Shown: positions 25,623 through 36,272 of the stretch, one piece after another
Position numbering within the stretch: position 1 is the stretch's first letter
How the letters are laid out: each line of letters starts with the position of its first letter
Assembly: GCF_022539665.2 (NCBI RefSeq)
Contig: NC_081331.1
Location: 2,762,501 to 2,826,500, forward strand
Origin: Daphnia carinata
Taxonomy: Eukaryota; Arthropoda; Branchiopoda; Diplostraca; Daphniidae
Direction: 5' to 3'
DNA length: 64,000 nt
Position numbers and translations under genes: made by a program
The notes under the pieces: generated by a model
Databases searched by the model: none
What the model saw: only the letters and a program-made list of their open reading frames with translations
Told to the model about the DNA's origin: nothing

Positions 25623-27229
25623 TTCAAATTGTTAACTTTAATCCTACAACAGCTTCTTAACACTATAGACGAAGACCACTAAACAAATTTCTTATTTTTC
25701 TTGAGACAAATCTGCAGAGAAATGCCAACCGGATAAGGAATTTCCACGCGCGAACGTATACACGTGAACGGTGAAAGTCTAAACAACATCCCTAGTTTGG
25801 TAGCATGTAGGCAGTAGGCGATCTAGTCTAACGATCTAGGGTCTTACTTTCTCTTTCTCTTTATCTATAGAGTCATGACTCTAGAAGTATATGTCCTGAT
25901 AGAGTCTGTACTTCTACAATTTTGTATTCTGCAGTCTTTAAGTCTTTAGCCGCTAGGACTTAAAGAGAGACAAGACCAGCTACCAGCGAGCAGGAAATGA
26001 ACAACTCATGGTCATGGTCACGAATCGTAAATTTATGTAGAGAAATAAGCACTTTGTCACTGAATTAATATGCCCATATAACCTATCGATTTGAATCTAT
26101 TGTAAAAGTTTGCATGAAAAATTTTACTCTTAGTTTTCGTTTACACGAATCCGTGGAGATGACTGGTTTTAGTCTAACGTCAAAAGACTAAAACGAAATT
26201 GTCGAAGGCTAAATTATTATGACTCCGTTTGGCCCAAAAACATATATGAGAGAGAGTTGGCCTTCGTTCACATCTGTTTTTGTTCGTCCTCTAAATTTCA
26301 AAGCTGTACGACGCCATCTTCGGCAAAATGCCAGAATACTCATCGAGAACGAAGGCGGACGTGCCTTTAATTTAATGACAAAAAATCCACAGCAATCCAA
26401 TGCAAACGTAATACATCTAAGATTTTCTGCCCCACCTGATCACCATGGGTAGGACTCCTCCTGTTGGTTCTTTCGAAACATGATTATGAAATCCGGATGA
26501 CGAATCTCAAAATTAAAGCTGACGAAACAAACAAAAAAACACATCTTTAAATGCCCTTCCAGAAATCGTAAACGTGACGGCAGACCTCTTTCAGGTCTAT
26601 CTCCTTCTTTCTCTTTCAAATGCTGCATATCATTCTCATCGCATGAGTCATCACGATTTCGATGATGAATATTTTTTATTTTCAGATAATTTTTCAAAAC
26701 AAATTTATTTATTTCATTTTTTATGATGCTAACAATTACTATTCTATACATATATATTTTGCTTGAGGTAACAGGGTACCCTGTGAATTGTTTATCTGTT
26801 TACAAAAGTAATTTTTTCTAGGATGACTCTAGAGTCTAGACAGTTCGACAGTTGAATTGTCTCGTCATTGCTAAGTCCTTGATCAGAAACGAAACAAAAC
26901 GAAAATGATAAGATAAAAATGTGCAAATGCACTTCAGCCAGAACATATTTTTGACGTAAAAGAAAAACGGCAGAGAAGCGATAAAGTGATTACACAATTC
27001 CTCATGTTTCATCGACGTTCGAAAAAAAAAATGAGCAGTTAGTCATAATTTGACAACTTATAGAGTAACAATTTGTTTTAAATAGGTAGATTCTCCTATT
27101 GTTTATCCTTAAAGTAACAAAAAAGCAAGTTAAATGGAGTTGCTGCTTAACATTTATTGAAACTACTCTACAATGAGGGAATGGAGGTCACTAATATAAA
27201 CTTTAGGCCTTGTGACGTCAGCGACTTAG
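25623..27229. other. Intergenic upstream of SCFD2
   Basis: No recognised gene. A perfect 16-bp palindrome, tagagtcatgactcta, lies at 25868-25883, and gactctagagtc at about 26824-26835 is another. An open frame at 26219-26452 (+) encodes 77 residues without family resemblance. Pyrimidine-rich and AT-rich sequence makes up the rest. Confidence 0.35.
27153..27158 (-). promoter_or_regulatory. Polyadenylation signal of small minus-strand gene
   Basis: AATAAA on the minus strand, 72 bp beyond the stop of the small gene at 27230-27535. Confidence 0.45.
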
Positions 27230-27535
27230 TTACAATATATGGCCTAGGTTACCTTGAAAATTAAACGTGTCTTTCTTTTCAATTTCTATTTGCTGATTGC
27301 GGACATTTCCTCTTTTTACTGACGGCCGAAGCACACTGCGTTTCCTTCTTCGCGAATCATAGTCTCGTTGTCTATGTTTCGTTTGGAGGTCGAACCTGTT
27401 CACACAATCAGGGCTATGACAAAAATTCATGATATATTGTTTTCCTTCCTGACTTCCGTCTGTCTACAACTAGACATACGTCAGGTGGGGTTTTGCCAGA
27501 GAAACACTAAGAAAATATACTGGAATTATCACCAT
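27230..27535 (-). CDS. Small basic protein, unidentified
   Basis: Two exons, 27480-27535 and 27230-27395, join in phase through a clean GTATGT donor and a CAG acceptor and would encode 73 residues. The second exon is basic and rich in Arg (RQRDYDSRRRKRSVLRPSVK). A minus-strand AATAAA follows at 27153, supporting a real transcript end. An alternative upstream ATG (MSNFQDNSVPIP) is in another frame and would need a 26-nt intron, which is implausible, so the N terminus is uncertain. I do not recognise the protein. Confidence 0.35.
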
Positions 27536-29308
27536 GGAATTGGAACGCTGTTGTCTTGAAAATTCGACATGTCAGCAGCGAACCTGGCGGGAAAATCATA
27601 ACGAATAAGCCAGTCCTCTACGAAGATCGAGTTTTCCGATAAACTCCTATTGCCGAACACGATTTTTTTTACTTAGCATAAAAAGATGCCTCCCGCTAAA
27701 ATCAAAGTTGTCTCCCGCAAGTTTTTTACTTGAACTTTTGAACACGGTGTCCCAAAGGCGGTAGGTGGCGTTGGCAGATCCTCTAACGTTTCGTAAAAGT
27801 TGCCAAGTCACGTATGGCCTCGTTGGGCCTGTCTAGTGACATAGAATTGAAGGAGTTGAAATGACGTAAGGCAGACACAACCCCACCAGCTGTATGCTTC
27901 GCCACTCGAAAGCTATCAGGTCCTCTTCGTTGACCTCCCTCCTTCTCGCACATTTGGGTGGATACGGAAGAGGAGCTCCGCCTCCCCCGTTTATACCGCC
28001 ACGAGCCGCAATTTATGGCCCAGGACCATTGGTGCTGTTTCTTTTGCTTTAAGCTTTTATTTAAAAAAATCGTACATATTGGGAAATCTCCCCTTGCCAC
28101 ACAACGCAGGAGCTAGCTCTCCATTGCGTCTTTTTATTTTTGTCAGTCATTTCGTCCAGTCAGTTGCGAATCGTTCATCTTACGTGTTCTGCCGTGGATA
28201 AGTTCTCTCTTGCGTGGTAGGCTTTACTTGTTCACCAATCTGCGTAGTTGTGTTATTGTTTGAGTGAAATCGTGTTCAGTGCTTGTAGCTATTCTTGGAT
28301 TAGACCACGTAGTCTGTCACAGTCGAAAGAAGGATTTGATTAACAACTTAGTTTTTCTTCTCTCTTTTTTTCTCTGGTATTACAGCATAGATTACCCACA
28401 GTGAGAAACTTCTCAACGACTTCTACTTTGGCACGGATTTGTAGACTTCTGTTTGTGTTTATGCGAGCGCGTGGGGAATCAGAAAAGAAATCGAACCAAA
28501 AGAAAGGCAGAGAAAGGCGATCAGCTGTTGTGACGTCATCAAACAGTTTTCTCTCTTTTTGAACTAGAAAACCAAATAACAGCAAGGAAGACGGATTCAG
28601 CCCGTGATCTGCCATCAGAAACATTAAAAATACATTTTGCAGCTTATTGAGAGAAAAATAATTGGTAAAAATACGCAAGATTTGTTTGGTTAGTGGCTTC
28701 TCTCAAATTAAAAGCAAAAGGCAACGTCGCCGACGCGAGAAAAGGAAGGGAAAAAACTTTTTCCTTTTTTCCCAGCTGGTTCATCACATCCCCATCTCAA
28801 GCGCCCTCACTCTTTCTGTTCACTAAACTACGTGCACTACGCCTTTTCTCCTCCTCTTTGCAAGCTCTGGTTTTTCTTTGTTCCATTTTCGTCATTTCTA
28901 CAGCTTACAGGTGAATCATCTTTTATGCAATCGGTTGATATTGTATTTCAGCTTAACCAGTGACCATTGAGTGCGGGAATATCGTGTTCTTTTTTTGTTA
29001 AAATGGGTTGTGATACGTGTGTGTGAAGAATTACGGAAGGATAAGAGAACCAAGGGAGGTCGTCAAGGCCAAGTCAAGGCTCATCTTATTAGGGCCTGTG
29101 TTTTTTTATTTCCACTTCAGTCACATCGTCGACGATTTATTTTATTTATTTTACGTCTTGAAAGTATAGTTAATGCTGACGACTTTTTTTTTTCCGTTTT
29201 GGTTTAACCAGGTTAGACAGCTTTCTCATCTTCAGCTGAGTGGCTCTGCAGTTTTGTAATCTGCAAAGAGTTGGAACAGACAACCTCAGAACCTCTCATC
29301 CTAAAAAT
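27536..29308. other. Promoter and long 5' UTR region of the ZFAND gene
   Basis: No coding exon recognised. Initiator-like TCAGT elements occur at about 28144 and 28161. Probable 5' UTR introns are visible, for example a donor CAG/gtgaatc near 28910 and an acceptor tttcag near 28950. Pyrimidine- and purine-rich blocks dominate. An open frame on the minus strand at 27783-28100 shows no family resemblance. Confidence 0.4.
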
Positions 29309-30185
29309 ATGGAACAGGAATCCAACATGCAAGCTCCTCCGGCCCTCTGCAGATCAGGCTGTGGCTTCTATGGAAATCCTGCCACCGATGGGATGTGTTC
29401 TGTCTGTTTTAAAGAGGTATGTCTATATTTTTTTAAAGGCTATTCTTTCTGGACATTCTTGAAGTATTGAAAGTAATTGTTTAATGTATCCATCTCTAGG
29501 CTGTAATAAAGAAGAAGCAGCAACCTCCCTCACCAACAAGCAGCAGCAACAGCCAGAGCACTACTAGCCCTGGTCGTAGCAGCCCAACTTCCATTACCAC
29601 TGTGGCCTCTAATAGCTCAACATCCTTGATCACAACAGGGACTTCCCTTCCTGTTGCTTCACCTGCAATACCTGTACCTTCCTCTGAGAACAAAGAAGTA
29701 CGGCTATAAAACTATTCTTATTTTAGATGGTTTCTTTTGTGGGTCGTTTTCACAAATTTACTATTTGAAATATGAATTAAAAGGTTGGGGCAGCCTCTTC
29801 CACGCTATCAGCTGCAACCAGCAGTAGCAGTTTGAGCAGTTCAGTGGCTGAAGGAGACAGTGATGCTGCTGAAGCGCTCGACAAAGATGGAAAGAAGAAG
29901 AAAAATCGTTGCGCCACTTGCCGTAAGAAGGTTGGATTAACAGGTATGGATCCGTCAAACATAGGCCTACCCGGTGGAAGTGCCTCTATTGCATTGCAGC
30001 TTTCTTAAGATGTTCCCATTTTTCCGTCATTAAAAGGTTTCGAATGCCGCTGTGGAGGACTCTATTGTTCTGTGCATCGATATTCAGACAAACACGAATG
30101 CTCGTTTAATTATCGTGAACTGGGAGCAGAGGAGATCCGTCGAAACAATCCGGTGGTGGTCGGGCAGAAAATTCAGAAAATCTGA
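29309..30185 (+). CDS. AN1/A20 zinc-finger protein, ZFAND5/6 type
   Basis: Four exons: 29309-29416, 29500-29697, 29784-29943 and 30037-30185, giving 204 residues. The N-terminal A20 finger has Cys14, Cys18, Cys30 and Cys33 ([22 protein letters not shown]) in the usual spacing and is expected to bind ubiquitin. A long Ser/Thr/Pro linker follows. The C-terminal AN1 finger reads [20 protein letters not shown] then [16 protein letters not shown], and the protein ends [15 protein letters not shown] as in ZFAND5 and ZFAND6. These proteins link ubiquitin conjugates to the proteasome and stress responses. The long 5' UTR with introns and the long 3' region suggest regulated mRNA. Whether it is ZFAND5 or ZFAND6 cannot be decided; arthropods usually have one gene. 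Confidence 0.93.
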
Positions 30186-31142
30186 GGCGCCACGTTTGAC
30201 TATTTGTCCTATACCACCACCACCAATCCTCCATGCCCTCTCCATTAACCCTTTTTTTATTACCAAGTAAAGAAATTCGTTTTTTGTGCTGCACATAGCT
30301 CCGTTGTTATACTGGAAGAGGGTTGCTTATGAAAGCTAATTTAGAGCATCTTTCACTTCTATTGTACAAAATTTAGGACAAAATAACTTGGCTTATTCCG
30401 TTCGATTTCATTTGTTTTCTTTTTTTGTTCGCTACGTCTTTCCTATACTTTGTAAGGGAGTTGAGACAACAGTTTTGAAATCAGTCTTCAACATCTTGTT
30501 CGATGACTTGGGTAGGGTTTACTCCCCCTCCACCTCCCCCAAATTTACTTACTTTAAAATTACCCACTCTTCAGTCTTTTTTGGTTTCTTTATTGCGTTT
30601 GTATCACCCGGAATATATTCGATCCCGATCTTTATTTTTTTCTTCTCTCTCCTTTTGAGTTAAAGAGTATAATTGGGTATCACAAAAATTTTTAACATTC
30701 ATAGGGACAAAATGGGAGTTTTCAACAGAAAATTGTGTCAGTGTATGTTTGCTAGTGTTGCGTCGCTTTTTTGACTAAGGAATTGTTAACGCACTTCCAT
30801 TTAACCACATTTTAAAACATCGTAAATGGGATTGAACCTATCCATCGTGTGTGTATGCGTGTGTGTGTGTGGTGTGTGTATCTACCAAAGCAGAAGCAGC
30901 ACTTTCTACCGGAGTAGAATGAAATTAGATCGCAATCAATAGATGATTCTTCATTTTCACCCCTATAATTTCCTGTGCTGTGGATATTTCGCTTCGTTGT
31001 ATTACCGTTTTCTCCCTGCAGTTGTATTTCGGAAGTGATTCAATGATAATACACTAGTTTTTCTTGTCATTGTCTTTATAATATATATATGTATTTCTAA
31101 CTTTCCGGTTGTTTCATCATCCGAGGTTATATCCAGGCAACC
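30186..31142. other. ZFAND 3' UTR and intergenic sequence with a GT microsatellite
   Basis: No gene seen. A (GT)n-like tract lies at 30846-30879. The 3' UTR of the minus-strand EGF gene should end near 31080-31140. Confidence 0.45.
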
Positions 31143-32395
31143 TCAAGCCAAAGGTGAATCGTCATCATCTGTGACCAAAACAGTTTCAGTAGTTCTCCCG
31201 AACAAAGTAACCAGACATTGGTGGATTAATCCATGTTTATATGCTGCGTACAGTAAAGCTGTGACCAGTATTAGGACAAGAAGTGGAACTACTATATTAA
31301 CCGCTAACGCGGCAGCTAGAGAATCACAATGAAAAACTTGTGAGTAGACAATTGGATAGGCATAGAGCACTTTAAGACTTACGGTCTTTCGTCGACTCTG
31401 ACACATCCCTTTCGTTAGATTCCTGCTTGGTAGGTGAAGCAGTTGAAACTTGAGGGTGAGTTATTATTTTAGAGCAAGTCCCATCTTCATCCCTTGCATA
31501 TCCTTTGAAACATTGGCATTCGCCATGATTGGATTTATCAATTTGTGAACATGTTTCTTTTTCACCACATTCGAAAGGTCGAAACAAAGAACAGAACTTC
31601 TGTTGATTGTTTAATTTTCCCTTTCCACATGCAAGTTGTTGATTGTTAATTATTTGTTTTTGAGTGCAAGAATAGTCAATTCCCTGATTTTCTTGGATGT
31701 TTTCACAACCTTTAAGTGTTAGGCCCAGTAAAACAAATGAATCTCTTTCAGTAGACTTTTTTAAACTAACTTTCAGATAGCCTTGTCTTTGAATGGTGTG
31801 GTTTTGGGATGCAGGAAAAAAATAGCCTAAGAGAAAATTAAATGCAAAGATTGTTAGAATGATTTTGTAATATAACATGCTCTGTTTCACCAACCAGGAA
31901 TCACTTTTTCTGTTTGATCATTAAATGTTGCATTCCATGAAATAATTCCTGAGGTAGGAATATTGGCATTTATTTCAATAGTTGGATCATTATCACATGT
32001 GACGGCAAAACCAACAGAAAATGTTGCCTTCTATAATAAGGAAAAGTATTATTCATTGTCAAACAATATATAAGAATATATTTTTTTACTTCAGCTGTTG
32101 ATGTGCATTGTAGAGACGAACAATTATTCCCTATTAAACATTTTGTGTCAGTCAAACTTACATAAGGTAAGGCATGAATTAACTGTTGAATTTCCGAGCA
32201 TCCTGCAAGAGATTACGAAATCGTAGCTTTATAGCAAGTATGCATTTTACCATGGGTAATTAAAGTACCCACTTATTCATAGCGGTTTCAGATATTATAT
32301 AGAACCGCCTTGAGAAACTCACCGTTTGATCTGTGGAGGGCAAAATTAACAAGAAATAATAGAAGAACATTCCTGAAAAAATAACAGGACTGCAT
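31143..32395 (-). CDS. Type I membrane protein with an EGF-like domain, unidentified
   Basis: Five exons join in phase: 32323-32395, 32090-32202, 31895-32030, 31383-31826 and 31143-31315, giving 312 residues. A signal peptide (MQSCYFFRNVLLLFLVNFAL) leads into a cysteine-containing ectodomain with several N-glycosylation sequons (WNATFNDQ, NHTIQRQ). A membrane-proximal EGF-like unit is visible (CSQIDKSNHGECQCFKGY, then DEDGTC). One transmembrane helix (ALAVNIVVPLLVLILVTALL) is followed by a tail of about 32 residues ending VLVTDDDDSPLA, an acidic motif typical of endosomal or basolateral sorting. I do not recognise the family. It is divergently paired with MAU2 across about 350 bp. Confidence 0.78.
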
Positions 32396-32749
32396 TTCAG
32401 TAACCCGGGAACCAACAATCTCCCTTGCAATGACACATTCGATTCATATCTGGGGAATATAGGCGATTGCTGACGACCTTTCTTTTTATTATGAGGATAC
32501 GAGCGGAATCATAATTTGTAATTTTTAGAATGACTAGCAGACGAAACGAAAACTAATCGATTTCCTGTAAATCGGAAGTTTGCATGTCTATCGACTATTT
32601 GCTATACCCAAGAATCAGTTCGAGTCCAAATTGCTCGAATTTTTTTTCTTATATACCAAAACGAAACTCTGGATATCTAGCTGGATTGTGTGTCGGGGAA
32701 CGTGAACCTTAAAGTCCACCACTTCTTCCGGTGGCAAAGCAGTGGAGCG
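32396..32749. promoter_or_regulatory. Shared divergent promoter of the EGF gene and MAU2
   Basis: The 354 bp between two divergent start codons should contain both promoters. Two ATCGA-containing words occur (ctaatcgattt near 32553 and tctatcgac near 32587), reminiscent of but not identical to the DREF site. No TATA box seen. Confidence 0.4.
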
Positions 32750-35165
32750 ATGGCGTCAACTTCTTCCCAGGACGCTTGGTACCTCGCCCTATTAGGACTG
32801 GCTGAACATTTTCGAGTTTCGACACCTCCGAATATTCGTATGTGTGTCCAGTGTCTTCAAACAGTTTTCAGTTTTAAGCCTCCACCACGTGTGGAAGCAA
32901 GAACACATCTTCAACTGGGAAATATTCTTGTGCTTTACACGAAAAACATTGATCTGGCCCGTTCTCATTTGGAACAAGCTGTAAGCAATAGCCAATTTGA
33001 GCTATTAAACTTTTTAAAATTATTATTTGTTTGTCTTGTAGTGGTCTTTATCACAGAATATTGCTGCATTTGATGATATCAAATACGAATCTGCAAGTTT
33101 GCTTGCAGAACTTTACGAGCAACAAAACCAAACGAACCTGGCTAAACCGCTGCTTAGAAAAACAATAGAGATGTCCCAGCAGAATGTTTTCTGGCATTGC
33201 AGATTACTCTTCCAACTAGCTGTAATCATATACAATTATTGCAAATGCTATTTTTCCTATTTTATTTTCTGTTCTTTTCAGCAAATTCATTCCAATGAAA
33301 GAGATTATTTGTCAGCCTGTGGTCTTCTGGGGGTTGGTGCAGACTATGCACACATATCAGGAGCTCAATACTCTAGGCTATTGTTCACTTTGAGCAAATG
33401 CATGGTATTCCTGTAACAATTACTCTTTATGGTTAAAGGCATTTATTATGTTTGTATATCTATAAAGCTGCTGTTGATTGACAAGAAGTTCAATGAACTT
33501 CACCCTCTACTAGCCCAAGTTGGACCAATTATTGATAACTGGCAGGGCTCTCTTCAACAAAAGGAGTACCTCAAAATCTTCTTTTTAGTCCTTCAGGTAA
33601 ATTTTGAGTGATATTGCTTTATAAACATCCCTAAACTTCCATTGTTTGATTCATAGGTATGTCAATGCTTAATGTCTGGACAGGTCAAGAGTGTCAAACC
33701 TTACTTAAAACAATTGCAACAAAGTATTCAAACTATTACACAACCCAATTTAATGCCAAGCGATGAAGGTAATTGTACATGGAAAGGCATAGGTCAAGTT
33801 CTGCAATTATCGTAACGTCAATTCTGCGTCTAGACGTATCGGCTGGGAATTCTGGTGATATGTTTGTGTGGATGTCCAAGGAACACCTGTGCGTTTTAGT
33901 TTATGTCGTGACAGTTATGCACTCGATGCAAGCAGGATACATGGATAAAGCCCAAAAATATACGGAGAAAGCGTTTCTGCAAATCGAAAAACTTAAATGT
34001 AAGTAACTCTTGCAATCACACGAAACTTATGATTGACTTTAATTGAATTTACAGTGTCCGACAATCGAAGTATCCTCACCTCCTTCCACATTCTTCTGTT
34101 GGAACATTTGATTCTGTGCCGGCTGGTAATGGGTCAAAAAGGTCAAGCGATACGGGAAGTAGCCACAGCGGCCCAGTTGTGTGCAGCCGGTCCGCCCCGT
34201 TTGCTCGCTGCTCATTCGGCACAGCTGCACACGCTCTTGGGCCTCTATGCAATGAGCATGAACTCCATGGAAGCTGCAGAAGCCCAACTAAATGTTGCAC
34301 TTAGGGTATGCTAAACAGAATGATGTCCTATTCTTATCAGTTCATTTGATTTCGAAATTGCTTCCCATTTCAGAGCACTACGGATCGTGAGCTGTGGACG
34401 TTCGCGAACTTGAATCTTGCTATCGTTTACTTAAGAATGAAACGTGAAGGTGATTTTAATAAATTAATTGAAAATATCAACCCCGAAACTTTGCCGTCGC
34501 ACTCGCACAGCTTGCGAGCAGCTGCTTTCTATGTTCAAGGACTTCAGTGTTTCTTTCAAGCTCGATATAACGAAGCCAAGTACGTAAAGTTGTAAATCTC
34601 GTTTGAAAACTTTAAGCATTATTTTTCCTCTTTTTCAATGGAATCTAGGCGGTATTTAAGGGAAACATTGAAAATGGCGAATGCCGAAGACCTGAACAGA
34701 CTAACTTCCTGTTCGCTTGTGTTGCTCGGTCATATTTTCCTCTCATTGGGTAATAGTCGCGAAGCCATGAACATGGTCACACCAGCAATGCAACTAGCAT
34801 CGAAAATTCCGGATGTCCACATACAACTGTGGGCGTCAGCCATCCTGAAAGGTAAATTATTCTTAAAACAACGTGAAACTCATTGGTGTCAATGCTGTCT
34901 AATACTTTTGTATTAAGATTTGTATCGAATGTGCGGTGACGGAAGTCGGGAAGCCGAAGCCTACCAAACTCACGCCAACTTTTCTCAACTACTTATGAAG
35001 GACAATTATGCCTCTCACCAATCTCCAGAACATGCACTTATTACGTGGATAGAACAGCCACTCACGTCTTTCCTTCAGCTTGGCACGAATAATGTCAATA
35101 GCTTAGGTGCACCGAGTACATCCAACATGATCATGCCCACACCCGGTTCATCTTCTCTCATGTAA
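32750..35165 (+). CDS. MAU2: MAU2 chromatid cohesion factor (SCC4)
   Basis: Ten exons join in phase: 32750-32980, 33042-33221, 33282-33404, 33468-33596, 33657-33768, 33834-33998, 34055-34305, 34374-34579, 34649-34851 and 34918-35165, giving 615 residues (human 613). The whole protein is a TPR-like helical array. Recognisable segments are [91 protein letters not shown] and [18 protein letters not shown]2 wraps the N terminus of Nipped-B/NIPBL, and the pair loads cohesin onto DNA. The start is the first ATG of the [10 protein letters not shown] frame. An upstream non-ATG extension is open but not conserved. Confidence 0.95.
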
Positions 35166-36255
35166 AATTAAATGCAGGTACGCCAGAACTACAATTTCTC
35201 AAACCCCGAAAGCTCTGTATATGATGTCATAGTCTGTCTCATTCCTTTTCACTCCCTTGCTCGGGGCGTTTGGCGGTCTCTCTTCCGTTTTTGCTCTATA
35301 CGTTTCATTTTGTAAAATGGACTTAAGTGTTCTGCAGAGATGGTCATAGTCATCTGCGAAAGTGCTGAATCCGTCTGAAGCATTTTGTCTAAAATAGGAA
35401 CGACTATTGTAAATAATCTCGGGCAATTTTTTCGAAGCCAACCCGTTAACTTAATAGCGCGTTTATCGAGTTTCTTTATGTCGAGGCCAAAGTTATTCTA
35501 CTCCGTCTTGATTTTACCGTCTCTTATAGACGCATTCGTTCTCCCGCGTCTCGAAATTCCCTCACGATGTGTCTGATAGGAAATTTAAATTTTATCAACC
35601 CTTCTCTCCGGCCCCCTACGTTGTACCATACAAAACCAAATGCGTCGTGTACAGGATAACTCGGAATACACACGCAGCCGCGTGCGCGGATTTTCCTTTT
35701 TTAACAAAACTAAAATTTCCCCGTACAATTTTTCCGTCAAAAGAGACTGGCTTCTAATATTACTGCAGTCTCCTGCAGTCAATTTATTTTTAGGCTTGTA
35801 GGGACCTGCTGCGCTGGCCTTTCTTGCAACACGTTCATCGTTGGGGAAAAGTTTGAAAAGGAACATTGGATCATGGAAAACATGGCAATGTTTAGTCCTA
35901 AACCAACCAGACATACGGAGCAAAAACAAAAAGGAAAAAAAATTCAGGATGTGTTTAATTTTTGTTACTGTTGCCTTCGTAAAAGGAACTTTTTGGTGCA
36001 TGATGGAATATAGATGGTACGCCTACGAACAGATCGGTCTGCGGTACAGAGGCGGCCATGCTTGCTGGCACCGGGCCGGAGGGAGAAGTTTCAGTCGGGC
36101 GTTGTCGCTGTTGCTAAACAGACGTGTGTTTCGTTCACTCTTTTTAAAGGACCTAACTATCCACCTTAAACTAGCAAAAGTAAGTTGAAAATTCTTTTGA
36201 TTTATTCTACAATTCTATCGCCATTTTTAACGAATTTCATTTGTTTCGGTTCCAG
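35166..36255. other. Intergenic, upstream region and 5' UTR of annexin A
   Basis: No gene recognised; frames of 80-138 codons on both strands here overlap each other and lack family resemblance. Around 36110-36180 the words aaacagacgtgt and ttcgtt precede a GTAAG donor. The same words precede the second annexin at 41456, so this is the duplicated core promoter and first 5' UTR exon. Confidence 0.45.
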
Positions 36256-36272
36256 TGTCGCTGTCTGGTGAT

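Noticed and set aside
27783-28100. A 105-codon minus-strand frame in the ZFAND upstream region
   Set aside because: Compositionally biased by GC- and pyrimidine-rich promoter sequence; no family, no splice sites.
35585-36001. A 138-codon minus-strand frame upstream of annexin A
   Set aside because: No recognisable domain, no splice support, and it overlaps another open frame on the plus strand of similar length.
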